Assembly (NCBI GenBank): GCA_019310745.1 | Contig: JAFDDS010000001.1 | Span: forward strand, 1-37,856 | Length of the DNA stretch: 37,856 bases | From: Deltaproteobacteria bacterium | Lineage (GTDB): Bacteria; Desulfobacterota; DSM-4660; Desulfatiglandales; B25-G16 | Direction: 5' to 3' | Shown: positions 9,165 through 17,801 of the stretch, one piece after another | How positions within the stretch are numbered: the first letter of the stretch is position 1 | Layout: every line of letters begins with the position of its first letter | Notes under the pieces: model-generated | Told to the model about the DNA's origin: nothing | Database searches by the model: none | The model's input: the letters and a program-made list of their open reading frames with translations, nothing else | Made by a program: the position numbers and the translations under genes

Positions 9165-9270
9165 TCCAAACTCTAACTCAATATTTTTTCGAACCTACTC
9201 GGATCGCCATCAACATTTAATCAGGCATATATGCCATTGAATTGTATATTATCTCAGTAAAATCTTTTTC

Positions 9271-10791
9271 TTAACTTACAGAAACACCCGAAAAATAACG
9301 ATCCTTGTATTCTTGTCTTAGCTCTCGATAAAGCTTTTCAACCTTAGATGATCCGAAATTCCTTTCCACTTTTTCAATATCACCCCATCGGCTCTTATCC
9401 AGCCGCGCATATAAACAAAATGTCTTCATAATCGCGTTAATCTGCTCAGGAGGAAAATGTGGCATATTAAGTAAAGACCCTTCCAATAAGCAATTTGTAA
9501 TAACGCTATCATCCAGATAGCCCTTTTTTACCGCGATCTCTCTAAGTTCCGTTCCGTGAAACGGTGTGAATATAACACAATTCATCGTGTCGACCTTCAA
9601 TCGCCTGTTAATTTTGATGGTTTCAAATGTTAAAGAACGCGTCTCATTAGGGAAACCAACAATATTATTTACTGTCGTTGGGATATTGAGGTCAGCAGAA
9701 CAGTCAAAGGCCCGAATAATCTGTTTGTTTGAATTGTTCCGTCTGACTACTTTCCGTCTGAATTCCTCATCACCATGTTCACACCCCATTGACATCCGAT
9801 GAAGTCCCACATTTTTAAGGCATTCGAGTCGAAATGTCGATACGGTTTCTGGCCGAGTATTGAAATAGAAAGGTACCTTTATATCTGAATACATCTCAAT
9901 AAATTCATCAAACTCCTTACTTTTAACCGCTAGTAGCGTATCAGCCGTAAAATAAAAATATTCTGCCTTCCAATAATCACGATAATATGAGAGTTCATCA
10001 TGGAGATTCTTTATACTTCGTTTTCGATAATAAAAGCATCCGATACTCTTTCGATAAAGCCTATTCTGAGCCGGGGAACAGCAGTAATTACATTGATATG
10101 GGCAACCACGATCCATCTCCACCGGCAGCATACGATATATTTTACCGGCCATTGGCCTGTATAATCTGCCTTCTTCAAAAATCGCAAAATCTAATAATGG
10201 TAGGTCATCGAGGCTATAAAGATCGCCTATCTGATTTTTCTTAATGCCATTTCTGGTTTTTATCCAAAGGCCTGGTATATTATCATAATCTTTACGCTTA
10301 TCCATCCGATCACACAATTCCAGCAATAACGTCTCTCCTTCTCCCACACATACCATGTCAACACAATCATGAGTTATTACCTTCTCGGGAGCAAAGGTGG
10401 GGAATACACCTCCAACAATTGTGGGGATGCCATAATGCCGTATATGTTCTAATAGTCGAATTCCCCTTTTAAACGTGTCTTCGACTGTAGACATCGCAAT
10501 AAGATCAGGCTGAAATGAGTCAACCTTATCTGCCAAATCATCAAAAGCTGATGTTGTTTTCTCATATATACCTTTCTCAGCCATATTTGTGGGTAAAACT
10601 TGAAGAGCCGATTCTTTTGTCTTATCATGCTCAAACGCATCTGCTTCCATACGATGATAGGTAGTATCAAACAAATCTACTTCAAATCCATTTTGTTTGA
10701 GCAACGCTGAAAAGATGGCAATTGCCGGTGGCAACATGTTCATGAAAAAATCATTAGGATACACAAATAATATTTTAAAGTTCCTTGACAT
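9271..10791 (-). CDS. B12-binding-type radical SAM protein
   Basis: A 506-residue protein. Residues 5-160 form a cobalamin-binding-like domain (KILFVYPNDF, DLIAMSTVEDTF, IVGGVFPTF, VCVGEGE). The radical SAM core follows with C230-x3-C234-x2-C237 in DRGCPYQCNYCCSP. The segment RPETVSTFRLECLKNVG and MSMGCEHGDEEF are typical of the TIM-barrel core of this class. It differs clearly in sequence from the proteins at 5442 and 29468, so these are not recent duplicates. It probably performs a radical methylation or rearrangement on a sugar, nucleotide-sugar or lipid intermediate; the substrate is unknown. GGAG lies about 11 bases before the ATG at 10791. Spacers of 106 and 148 bases flank it, with nothing recognisable inside. 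Confidence 0.9.
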   Translation of the reverse strand: MSRNFKILFVYPNDFFMNMLPPAIAIFSALLKQNGFEVDLFDTTYHRMEADAFEHDKTKESALQVLPTNMAEKGIYEKTTSAFDDLADKVDSFQPDLIAMSTVEDTFKRGIRLLEHIRHYGIPTIVGGVFPTFAPEKVITHDCVDMVCVGEGETLLLELCDRMDKRKDYDNIPGLWIKTRNGIKKNQIGDLYSLDDLPLLDFAIFEEGRLYRPMAGKIYRMLPVEMDRGCPYQCNYCCSPAQNRLYRKSIGCFYYRKRSIKNLHDELSYYRDYWKAEYFYFTADTLLAVKSKEFDEFIEMYSDIKVPFYFNTRPETVSTFRLECLKNVGLHRMSMGCEHGDEEFRRKVVRRNNSNKQIIRAFDCSADLNIPTTVNNIVGFPNETRSLTFETIKINRRLKVDTMNCVIFTPFHGTELREIAVKKGYLDDSVITNCLLEGSLLNMPHFPPEQINAIMKTFCLYARLDKSRWGDIEKVERNFGSSKVEKLYRELRQEYKDRYFSGVSVS

Positions 10792-10939
10792 TATTAATTA
10801 CTCCACAGGTCATAAGAATGCACCACATTAAATCCTGCAATTGTTAGTTTAGTATTATCGATGTTTTATTAATCAATACCGGTGGTAGAGCTTTATTTCC
10901 GATAATAATTTTCTTTTATGATGGCGATAATTGCATTGC

Positions 10940-12025
10940 TTATTTTGGTTTCTTAATTAGTTGTCTAATCACCCTTTCGAAGTTTCTTGAAAATCTATCT
11001 GAAATTCTTTCAAAAATAACGATAGCGGAATAATATAAGAGTCTGCATATTTCAGTAATGGCTATTCTAAGTTGTTTTTGAACCGCAATTCGGCTCAATC
11101 GTCTCCAGCTTTTCTTTATCCCCTTATAAATTACATCCGCATCGCATTTTGGTATTTTCACTAACTGATTATCAACAGCAGGCTTACATAGACATATGAT
11201 GGAGGCTAATTCGCTGTGCCCGAGCCAAGGAGTATGAGGAGGGGGGTAGCCGGTTGTATATATATCCAGTATATGAAAGCCATTGAGCCGTAGGCATTTG
11301 CTCAGAGTGTTTTTGGAGTAACTATAAAAATGAGACGGTTCTCCTAAATTGTACGCATAAATATTTGGCACCTCGATATAGAGAAAACCGTTTTCTTCGA
11401 TTACATTGTCTTTAATATGCCTGAGGAAATCGTGCGGGTATCTCAAATGTTCAAAGACATGAATGAGGGAAATATATTTGGCTCTTTTTCCAAAAACGTC
11501 TTTATAAATATCATTGGCTATTACCGATTCTGTAAAGCCAAAGTGCTTTTTGGCAAATTCGATTCCTTTCTCATTGTAATCATATGCTATACACTTGCAC
11601 CCCCAGGCAGAAGAAACGCCATGCAGGAATATTCCCTGGTATGCTCCATAATCAATAAAAACATCATCTTCCTCCGGTATCAGTTCTTGATTCTTTTTCG
11701 CATTTTTTGTTAGGGTCTTATAAAACGTTTTGAATCGTTGTAAGCTAACGCCACTGCCTGGGATTTTTATTGGAGTATCGATTAACTTGTTTTCAATATG
11801 AAAGGCGTAAGGGCTCTCACGGTATATCGTGTTGTAAAAATCAATAAGTTTTTCATCTGTCATCTGAGGGTAGACAAAAACCACACCGCATGTTTTGCAA
11901 ATAAAGTTATCATATTCATGTAAGCCTGGCCAATGAGAAACCGTGGGGAAAAAAAAGAAACTAAAGTCGATTTTCTTACCTTCAGAACAACCGCATATAT
12001 CACATCGAAAATCTGAAAAATACAT
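10940..12025 (-). CDS. Zinc-ribbon class I SAM-dependent methyltransferase
   Basis: A 361-residue methyltransferase with an N-terminal zinc-ribbon-like element (C8, C11 and C43, C46: FRCDICG and ICKTCGVVF) as seen in sugar C- and O-methyltransferases of the Methyltransf_13/23 type. The SAM domain follows: DVFIDYGAYQGIFL at 121-134, where the usual GxGxG loop reads YGAYQG, then CIAYDYNEKG and LIHVFEHLRYPHDFL, the motif IV/post-I region with the common FEHL. The last 80 residues are basic and may contact membrane or partner. It probably methylates a nucleotide-activated sugar. It is one of two intact methyltransferases in the window that could also supply the O-methyl group expected on a phosphoramidate; nothing in the sequence decides between these. 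Confidence 0.87.
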   Translation of the reverse strand: MYFSDFRCDICGCSEGKKIDFSFFFFPTVSHWPGLHEYDNFICKTCGVVFVYPQMTDEKLIDFYNTIYRESPYAFHIENKLIDTPIKIPGSGVSLQRFKTFYKTLTKNAKKNQELIPEEDDVFIDYGAYQGIFLHGVSSAWGCKCIAYDYNEKGIEFAKKHFGFTESVIANDIYKDVFGKRAKYISLIHVFEHLRYPHDFLRHIKDNVIEENGFLYIEVPNIYAYNLGEPSHFYSYSKNTLSKCLRLNGFHILDIYTTGYPPPHTPWLGHSELASIICLCKPAVDNQLVKIPKCDADVIYKGIKKSWRRLSRIAVQKQLRIAITEICRLLYYSAIVIFERISDRFSRNFERVIRQLIKKPK

Positions 12026-12055
12026 TACACACTCAGGGAACTGTTTTTTTGCCTG

Positions 12056-12844
12056 CTATAGCCAGTCTCCCCCTGTAATGGCGAACATCTGGCCCGTTAT
12101 GAATTTTGACCAATCAGAGAGAAGATAAATAATCAGAGCTGCAACTTCCTCGGGCATGCCCCCCCTTTTTAATGGTACTAATTCTGCCCTTTCTCTCAAT
12201 TCCTTTGGGCCTTTTTTGTTCCATCTCTCATGAAAGCCAGAGGCAATAAAACCCAGCCGTATTCCGTTTACGAGAATGGAGTCTTTAGCGCCCTCTCTCG
12301 CAAGACCTTTTACCATACACTCCGTACCTGCCTTTGATATGCCATATGGAAACGAGAGGTAACTACCTCCATGGAGAGCTGATTCCGTGCCATTTAAAAT
12401 AATTCGGCCTCCATTTCCGGCCTCTTTCATTTTCCTTATGCTGGCCCGAGAAAGATAGAATGGCACACTTAAATTTAAAAATATGTCATGTTCCCATTCC
12501 TCTGAGGTCAACTGCATAAAATGAGCGCTTTTCTTGATTCCGCCTACTAAAACAACAATACCGTCTAACCCACCAGCCGATTTGGCGAATTCATCAACAA
12601 CCTCTTCACAATCAAAATCGCTGTAAATCTGTTTCTGTAAGTATTGAATCGAGGCATTTTCAATTTCTATCCGCTTTAATTCCGTCAGATTCGTTGCATA
12701 GTGTGCCCCGATCATTATGTTGTTTTTACCAAGCATCTCTATAAGAGCACGACCTATGCCACCGCTGGCGCCGACAACCAATATACGTTTGCCATCTGGC
12801 AGCCTTGGTGTCCAGCCTGGAAAATCAGTTAGCTTAGATAGCAT
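12056..12844 (-). CDS. Short-chain dehydrogenase/reductase
   Basis: A 262-residue classical SDR that should oxidise or reduce a sugar-like hydroxyl or keto group with NAD(P). The cofactor motif GASGGIG is at residues 25-31 and the active site YGISK at 167-171. The expected catalytic Ser region reads ILNGTESALHGG, with Ser155 as the likely candidate. LVGG near 99-102 replaces the usual NNAG. It overlaps the upstream TIM-barrel isomerase gene by 16 bases, indicating coupled translation, and belongs to the sugar-pathway group running down from 18851. The closest functional guess is a ketoreductase acting after the isomerase. The substrate is unknown. Confidence 0.88.
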   Translation of the reverse strand: MLSKLTDFPGWTPRLPDGKRILVVGASGGIGRALIEMLGKNNIMIGAHYATNLTELKRIEIENASIQYLQKQIYSDFDCEEVVDEFAKSAGGLDGIVVLVGGIKKSAHFMQLTSEEWEHDIFLNLSVPFYLSRASIRKMKEAGNGGRIILNGTESALHGGSYLSFPYGISKAGTECMVKGLAREGAKDSILVNGIRLGFIASGFHERWNKKGPKELRERAELVPLKRGGMPEEVAALIIYLLSDWSKFITGQMFAITGGDWL

Positions 12845-13644
12845 TTTTTAACCTTCTCCACACTTTTTGTAACAGCTTCAAGAGGCCTCATTACATCGAT
12901 AGTCTTCTGTTCAATTGATACAAACCTATTATACTTTATCGACTTTAGTAACTCTCCGATTTTTTTATGGTCCACCATGCCGGTACTCCCTACTTCGACA
13001 AGATCCGGATCATTTACATGAACATGGACAAGAACCTGCCTAAATGCTTCAAATATAGCTGGCTCAATTTCATTTGCCGCATAAAGTGATTTTGTATCAA
13101 ACTGTCCCATGAAACCGGGATGGCCCACCCTCTTGATCAAATCTAGGGCCTGGGTTGCGGAATCTATGAAATCGGTTTCTTCTGTACTGAGTGGCTCTAT
13201 ACATAAGGAAACACCTTCTCTTTCCATGCTTTCCGCTATTTCGTAAAAGAAATCAACGGCCCTGGACATTGCATCATTCATGGGAATATCACCGCGTTTT
13301 CTTCCTTTAGGCGACCCATAGACAAGTGTGTAGCCGCCCAGATCAGCACATAAACTCCCCAGCCTACTTAGAAAGGTAATTGTTTTCTTTTCTATTTCCT
13401 TGTCTCTAAACAATCCAAGTTCAGGATGGTCATAAAGAAGGGAGTGAAAACCAATAACTTTCAAATCATATTTCTCAACTCTTTTCCGAAATTTTTCCGC
13501 TTCTCTGAAAGAGATATTCCATGTATCGTTCCATACCTTGCTCGGTGCAACCTCTATACCTTCAGCACCCAGCTCGGCCAATTTATCCAGTGCCTGTTCA
13601 CTAAATTCAAAAGGCCATCCAATATTTGAGACGGCAAGTCTCAT
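12829..13644 (-). CDS. Sugar phosphate isomerase/epimerase (TIM barrel, xylose-isomerase-like)
   Basis: A 271-residue AP-endonuclease-2/xylose-isomerase-like barrel. Candidate divalent-metal ligands occur in the expected order: CIEPLSTEETDF (Glu), GQFDTKSLY (Asp), LVHVHVNDPDLV (His) and FVSIEQK (Glu near the C-terminus). Such proteins interconvert keto and aldo sugars or epimerise at C2/C3. The start MRLAVSNIGWPFE is typical for the family, so the ATG at 13644 is well supported. It is translationally coupled to the SDR downstream and lies 29 bases after the radical SAM/SPASM gene. Context suggests a step in a dedicated sugar pathway; the substrate cannot be assigned. Confidence 0.87.
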   Translation of the reverse strand: MRLAVSNIGWPFEFSEQALDKLAELGAEGIEVAPSKVWNDTWNISFREAEKFRKRVEKYDLKVIGFHSLLYDHPELGLFRDKEIEKKTITFLSRLGSLCADLGGYTLVYGSPKGRKRGDIPMNDAMSRAVDFFYEIAESMEREGVSLCIEPLSTEETDFIDSATQALDLIKRVGHPGFMGQFDTKSLYAANEIEPAIFEAFRQVLVHVHVNDPDLVEVGSTGMVDHKKIGELLKSIKYNRFVSIEQKTIDVMRPLEAVTKSVEKVKKCYLS

Positions 13645-13673
13645 AGGTACCGCCAGTAAATTAACGCTTCCAT

Positions 13674-14636
13674 TTATTCTTTAAGAATCTGTGCTGACCG
13701 CAGTGGACAATCAAGGCAGCCCTCTATTTCATGTGCCTTGCTTTTGTCATGCATCTCTCGCATTCTATTAAGTCTTTGGTGCTTCCAGGCTTCTTCCAAA
13801 CTAATTTCCGGGAATTTCCCAAAGCTCATTCTGCAAAAATGATCATTTACACAGGGCAATATGTGCCCGTCCCACGAAATGGTAAGTCTTTGCCAAAGCT
13901 GGGGACAGGCCCATTCACTTTTTCCTGCTGTTATACGATTAACCTCATTTTTAATATCTATACAGGCAACCTCATCTACAATACCCTCCCAAAACCTTGA
14001 ATACTGCTCGATCTTGCCTTTTAGCTCTTCAATCATTATAGTCTGTATTCTTATCCAGGGAAAGGAACGTTTCATTTCCCTCTTAAGGTCCACAAGGCTT
14101 TTAATGTTCTCAACAGTTCTTTCAAATTTAGCCCCAACTCTTTGTGATTCATAAAGCTCCTTTTCATAACCTTCAAAGGATATTATTACACGGTCTATTC
14201 CAGACTCGATTAAATTTCTGGCCATTTCTTTTGAAAGCAATGTGGCGTTTGTATTTATGAACACATCAATAATCCCCTTATTCTTTGCATATCTTATCAT
14301 ATCGGGGAGTTTTTTATGAAGCAGCGGTTCACCTCTCCAGTTGAGCTTTATTGAATACAACCCCTTGTCACTACCTTCATCTACAATTGCAGTGTACAGG
14401 TCATATTCCATAAATCCCTTTTCAAAATCAGCGTGTGTTGTAATGCAAAAAGGGCATTTTAAATTGCACGAAGCAGTTACTTCAACGTCAAGATGGATCG
14501 GAAATCGATCAACCATTCTTTTTGATGGATATTTTTCCCACTTTTCGCGGTATTCTCCGTACCTTTCCATCTCAAAAGGAGAAAGTCCCTGTTTTTTTAG
14601 TGTATGAAAATTTCCGTTAATTTCAATCCTGGACAT
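13674..14636 (-). CDS. Radical SAM/SPASM domain protein
   Basis: A 320-residue radical SAM enzyme without a cobalamin domain. The 4Fe-4S motif is C57-x3-C61-x2-C64 in ASCNLKCPFC. The C-terminus has additional cysteines in a SPASM-like pattern: ACPQLWQRLTISWDG, ILPCVNDHFCRM and GCLDCPL, which should bind an auxiliary cluster. SPASM proteins include peptide-modifying enzymes and dehydrogenases/epimerases acting on sugars, for example BtrN and NeoN in aminoglycoside pathways. No peptide substrate gene is nearby, and it lies within a sugar-nucleotide operon, so a dehydrogenation or epimerisation of a sugar intermediate is more likely than RiPP chemistry (inference). It sits between the KdsB-like gene and the TIM-barrel isomerase with about 30-base spacers. 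Confidence 0.88.
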   Translation of the reverse strand: MSRIEINGNFHTLKKQGLSPFEMERYGEYREKWEKYPSKRMVDRFPIHLDVEVTASCNLKCPFCITTHADFEKGFMEYDLYTAIVDEGSDKGLYSIKLNWRGEPLLHKKLPDMIRYAKNKGIIDVFINTNATLLSKEMARNLIESGIDRVIISFEGYEKELYESQRVGAKFERTVENIKSLVDLKREMKRSFPWIRIQTIMIEELKGKIEQYSRFWEGIVDEVACIDIKNEVNRITAGKSEWACPQLWQRLTISWDGHILPCVNDHFCRMSFGKFPEISLEEAWKHQRLNRMREMHDKSKAHEIEGCLDCPLRSAQILKE

Positions 14637-14666
14637 AAAATAAACCTTTCAACTCCATTTCTACGG

Positions 14667-15455
14667 TTATGTATTTTCGTGATACCGTTTATAAATCTCA
14701 TCATTACTCATAGCTATCTCAACATTCGCCATATCTTCGGGTGTATCTACGCCGATTGTCTGAAATTCAGTAACAAGGTTATGAAGGGGCATATCATGCT
14801 CAACCGCCCTCAATAAATCGATGCTTTCCTGAAGTTCAAGAGGTCCCTCATCCAATTTCGCAATTCTAATACAAAAATCACTCATAAAACCTAAAATGGG
14901 CACTTGCCGATACACTGGATATTTACGCTCGTTTATCAGCGCGGACGGGATTGCATATCGAGACAAATATAATACACGTCCCTTCAGGTTACTAACGACC
15001 TTAACGGTATGGGGAGATTGTATCTCTTCTAATGTCTTTAGTTCTGAGATGGGGTTAATGCATTGTACATCATTTCTATTCTTCAGCTCATTGACTACAT
15101 CATCGATAAGTTGAGGGTTTACCAGTGGCTCATCTCCCTGTATGTTGAGAATAATCTCACATGGTATTTTCTCAGCCACTTCCGCCACTCGATCGTTTGA
15201 TCGGGTGTGTTTGTCAGACGTCATTATCACCTTCGCTCCAAATGCTTCAGAAGCCTCTTTGATTTCCAAGTCACAGGTAGCAATCACTGTATCGTCAAGT
15301 GAATTACTTAATAGACAGCGTTGCCAGACATGCCATATCATCGGTTTCCCGTGTATCAACTTCAGAGGTTTCCCTGGAAATCGGCTTGAACCCATCCTCG
15401 CAGGAATCACACCCAAAACAGGTATTTTCTTTTGTTCGTTCAACATTACCTCCAT
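14667..15455 (-). CDS. KdsB-like cytidylyltransferase (CMP-sugar-acid synthetase)
   Basis: A 262-residue enzyme of the 3-deoxy-manno-octulosonate cytidylyltransferase family. It shows VIPARMGSSRFPGKPL at about residues 17-32, HGKPMIWHVWQRC and LNIQGDEPLV, the hallmark KdsB motifs. It would couple CMP to a sugar acid such as Kdo or a relative. Because it sits in an accessory glycan operon beside isomerases and dehydrogenases, and is not accompanied by kdsA, kdsC or kdsD, it may activate a Kdo-like sugar rather than serve lipid A core synthesis (inference). The ATG at 15455 has AGGA five bases before it. A second ATG at 15446 lies too close to a GGAGGT. It follows the phosphatase gene by 15 bases. 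Confidence 0.88.
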   Translation of the reverse strand: MEVMLNEQKKIPVLGVIPARMGSSRFPGKPLKLIHGKPMIWHVWQRCLLSNSLDDTVIATCDLEIKEASEAFGAKVIMTSDKHTRSNDRVAEVAEKIPCEIILNIQGDEPLVNPQLIDDVVNELKNRNDVQCINPISELKTLEEIQSPHTVKVVSNLKGRVLYLSRYAIPSALINERKYPVYRQVPILGFMSDFCIRIAKLDEGPLELQESIDLLRAVEHDMPLHNLVTEFQTIGVDTPEDMANVEIAMSNDEIYKRYHENT

Positions 15456-15470
15456 TTATTCCTGACTACT

Positions 15471-16229
15471 TCAACGGCTTATTAAGCCATTTGATGCATA
15501 AACATGAAAAGATTTTTCCCTCTTTGTCCTCTTGAAATCGGTTTTACCTCCTGCACCGGAAACGATCGCAATTCCTGCAGCTACATCCCATAGCATGATA
15601 TCTCTTTCATAATATACATCCGACCTTCCTGCTGCTACATACGCGAGAGACAGAGCAGCTGAACCAAGTAACCGTATCTTTTTATATCTTTTAATGTCTT
15701 CAACAAATTCTTTAATACCCTGAGTAGAAAAATCTGTGCCCACAGGAAAGCCCGTACACAGTACTGCTTGATCACATATATCCACGACACTAGGTTTTAT
15801 TCGTTTGTCGTTCAACCATGCCCCCTCATCCGCTATCCCGGAAAACATTTCTTGCCTGTTAAAATCATTAATTACCCCCAAAACAGGACGATTATTTTGC
15901 CACAGGGCGATAGAAATGCAATTAAAGGGTATGCCACGAGAAAAATTCAGACTACCATCAAGCGGATCTACTATCCACATATATCCATCAGAACTGACAT
16001 CGCCGATTCTTCCTTTCTCCTCGCTTAACATCGGGAAGGGTGAGTGTTTCTGAAGATAATCAATAATAACAGACTCAGAATACTTGTCTCCCTTGACTTT
16101 AATGTCGCGGCCTATCTCAGATTCGGCCTTTCTAGTCTTTTCATAGTTTCCAACGAGTTGTTCTCCTGCAATAAAGCAGGCACGTTTAGCCATTTTTAGA
16201 TATTCCTCTTTCAGGATACCCTCCATCAT
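15471..16229 (-). CDS. Inositol-monophosphatase-family phosphatase
   Basis: A 252-residue Mg-dependent, Li-sensitive-type phosphatase. Metal ligands are visible at Glu70/Glu71 (MLSEEKG), Asp88 and Asp91 in WIVDPLDGSLNF, and in the C-terminal WDVAAGIAIV. The family removes phosphate from inositol phosphates, sugar phosphates or 3'-phosphoadenosine phosphate (CysQ type). Here it could dephosphorylate a sugar or sugar-acid phosphate before CMP activation by the next gene, as KdsC does for Kdo 8-phosphate (inference). A second possibility is action on a 3'-phosphonucleotide released by a phosphoramidate transferase. Its ATG overlaps the dehydrogenase stop as ATGA (16226-16229), so the two are coupled. 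Confidence 0.9.
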   Translation of the reverse strand: MMEGILKEEYLKMAKRACFIAGEQLVGNYEKTRKAESEIGRDIKVKGDKYSESVIIDYLQKHSPFPMLSEEKGRIGDVSSDGYMWIVDPLDGSLNFSRGIPFNCISIALWQNNRPVLGVINDFNRQEMFSGIADEGAWLNDKRIKPSVVDICDQAVLCTGFPVGTDFSTQGIKEFVEDIKRYKKIRLLGSAALSLAYVAAGRSDVYYERDIMLWDVAAGIAIVSGAGGKTDFKRTKREKSFHVYASNGLISR

Positions 16230-17155
16230 TCAATCTCATTAAAAGCGTTTAGAAGGTTTTCCACGCTTTCAAGCTCCATATTTCGCCTGCATTCAACAGT
16301 ATAAGACCCAATATGTGGGGTGAGCAAAACCTGAGAATACTGCTCCAAAGGACCCCTGTATGGCTCATGTTCAAAAGCATCTAACCAGGCCCCAGCAATA
16401 ACGCCGCTGTCCAAAGCATCAATCAGACAACCCTCATCAATGAGACCGCCTCTTGCCGCATTGAGCAAGAATGCACCCGGCTTTATCAAAGCGAATTCTT
16501 TATCACGTAATATACAGGTTTCCCCGCTGGCATGAATGGTTAAAATGTCCGCCTGCGTTAAGGCATCTTCAAGACTCACAAAAGCAACATTTCCAAAGGC
16601 TTCTTGATTAATTTCATCGACAGCGAGGATCCTGACCTTAAAAGGGGTAAGTAATTCCGCAACTCTCCGACCTATACGACCAAAACCAATAATTAAAACA
16701 GTTTTCCCCTCCAGTAGTATCCCTACCTCTTTGGTCCATTTACCTTCATGAAGATCCTTATTCATCAATGGAACCATTCTGATCAAGTTGAGCATCGCCC
16801 CTATGGTGAGTTCTGCAACGGCTTGTGTCGGGCCATAAGGGGTATAGCACACCCTTATTCCAAGCATCTCCGCTGCCTCAACATCAACATTTGATAATCC
16901 TGAGCCACAGCGTGAAATAACTTTTAAATCAGATCTCTCAAATACCTCTCGATCGAGTGGTTCAAGTCCCGCGATCAAGCCAGTCACACCATTCTCAGAG
17001 AGTAATTCAACTAATTCATCCTTTGTCAATTTCCTTTTATACGGATTATCGATAACAGTACATCCTGATTCAGTAAGCAGATTCATGGGATCAGGATCCA
17101 TCGCGGCAAAAGAAGAAGGCCCGATTAATATTTTTACCCCTTTCAATGATTTCAT
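16226..17155 (-). CDS. D-2-hydroxyacid dehydrogenase (3-phosphoglycerate dehydrogenase-like)
   Basis: A 309-residue NAD-dependent dehydrogenase of the D-isomer-specific 2-hydroxyacid family. The cofactor motif is VLIIGFGRIGRRVAELL near residue 152. The catalytic triad residues are visible as Arg in NAARGGLIDEG, Glu in FEHEPYRG and His in TPHIGSYT. There is no C-terminal ACT domain, so it is not a standard feedback-regulated SerA. In this operon it may oxidise a hydroxy acid, or reduce a keto acid, derived from a sugar phosphate. It lies 7 bases after the SIS isomerase gene and overlaps the phosphatase gene by 4, so these are probably made together. Confidence 0.9.
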   Translation of the reverse strand: MKSLKGVKILIGPSSFAAMDPDPMNLLTESGCTVIDNPYKRKLTKDELVELLSENGVTGLIAGLEPLDREVFERSDLKVISRCGSGLSNVDVEAAEMLGIRVCYTPYGPTQAVAELTIGAMLNLIRMVPLMNKDLHEGKWTKEVGILLEGKTVLIIGFGRIGRRVAELLTPFKVRILAVDEINQEAFGNVAFVSLEDALTQADILTIHASGETCILRDKEFALIKPGAFLLNAARGGLIDEGCLIDALDSGVIAGAWLDAFEHEPYRGPLEQYSQVLLTPHIGSYTVECRRNMELESVENLLNAFNEIE

Positions 17156-17162
17156 CCCAACA

Positions 17163-17783
17163 TTACCCCTCTGAATATGACTTATATATCAGCCAGTTCG
17201 ATATTACGTGATTAATAATCATATGTATGTCTTCAACCGGACCATATTCACCGTCGGGAGTTTTGACATTGATAACGATATCACAAATATCCTTTAGCTT
17301 ACCGCCACCAAATCCGAGAAGTCCTATAATCTTGCCCCCTCTCTTTTTGGTCCATTCAGCAGCAGCAACTACATTTTGTGAATTTCCGCTTGCTGAAATA
17401 ACAACCAGCTTATCCCCCTGTCGGTAATGAATTCGCAATTGATTCACAAATAAATTTTCATAGCCATCATCATTGGCAATAGCGGTCATAACGGAAACAT
17501 TATCAGTTAACGCCATAACGCGGAAGGGCTTTTCGCCTCCGCCCTTTTTCAGGACATCCACACCAATGTCATTCGCCATATGTGAAGCAGTAACCGCTGA
17601 ACCGCCATTTCCAGCAAGGAAAACGGTATTCTCGTTATTCCATGCTATTTCCAACTCTTTAACAAATAACGCTATTACCTTTGTATCAAGTTGATTTAAC
17701 CGATACGATAGATAGGAGAAATAATCTTTTGTAAATCCCTCAAAAGTTTTGTTCTCACTGATCAATCTTTCGATATTGTTCAA
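17163..17783 (-). CDS. SIS-domain phosphosugar isomerase (GmhA-like)
   Basis: A 206-residue SIS-domain protein similar to sedoheptulose-7-phosphate isomerase. FLAGNGGSAVTASHMANDIG at about residues 55-74 is the GmhA-type phosphosugar loop and VISASGNSQNVVAA holds the second Ser-rich loop. EDIHMIINHVI near the end provides conserved His residues. GmhA makes D-glycero-D-manno-heptose 7-phosphate. However, the kinase and nucleotidyltransferase of the heptose route (HddA/HddC, HldE) are not in this window, so the gene may serve a different sugar. A GGAGG-type sequence before the ATG at 17783 supports the start. It is 18 bases from the end of the Gfo/Idh gene. Confidence 0.9.
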   Translation of the reverse strand: MNNIERLISENKTFEGFTKDYFSYLSYRLNQLDTKVIALFVKELEIAWNNENTVFLAGNGGSAVTASHMANDIGVDVLKKGGGEKPFRVMALTDNVSVMTAIANDDGYENLFVNQLRIHYRQGDKLVVISASGNSQNVVAAAEWTKKRGGKIIGLLGFGGGKLKDICDIVINVKTPDGEYGPVEDIHMIINHVISNWLIYKSYSEG

Positions 17784-17801
17784 AATATCCTCCTTTGGTC
17801 T

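Noticed and set aside
17163..17783. Assigning the SIS gene to an ADP- or GDP-heptose pathway
   Set aside because: No heptose kinase, phosphatase GmhB or heptose nucleotidyltransferase is recognisable in the window, so only the isomerase family is claimed.
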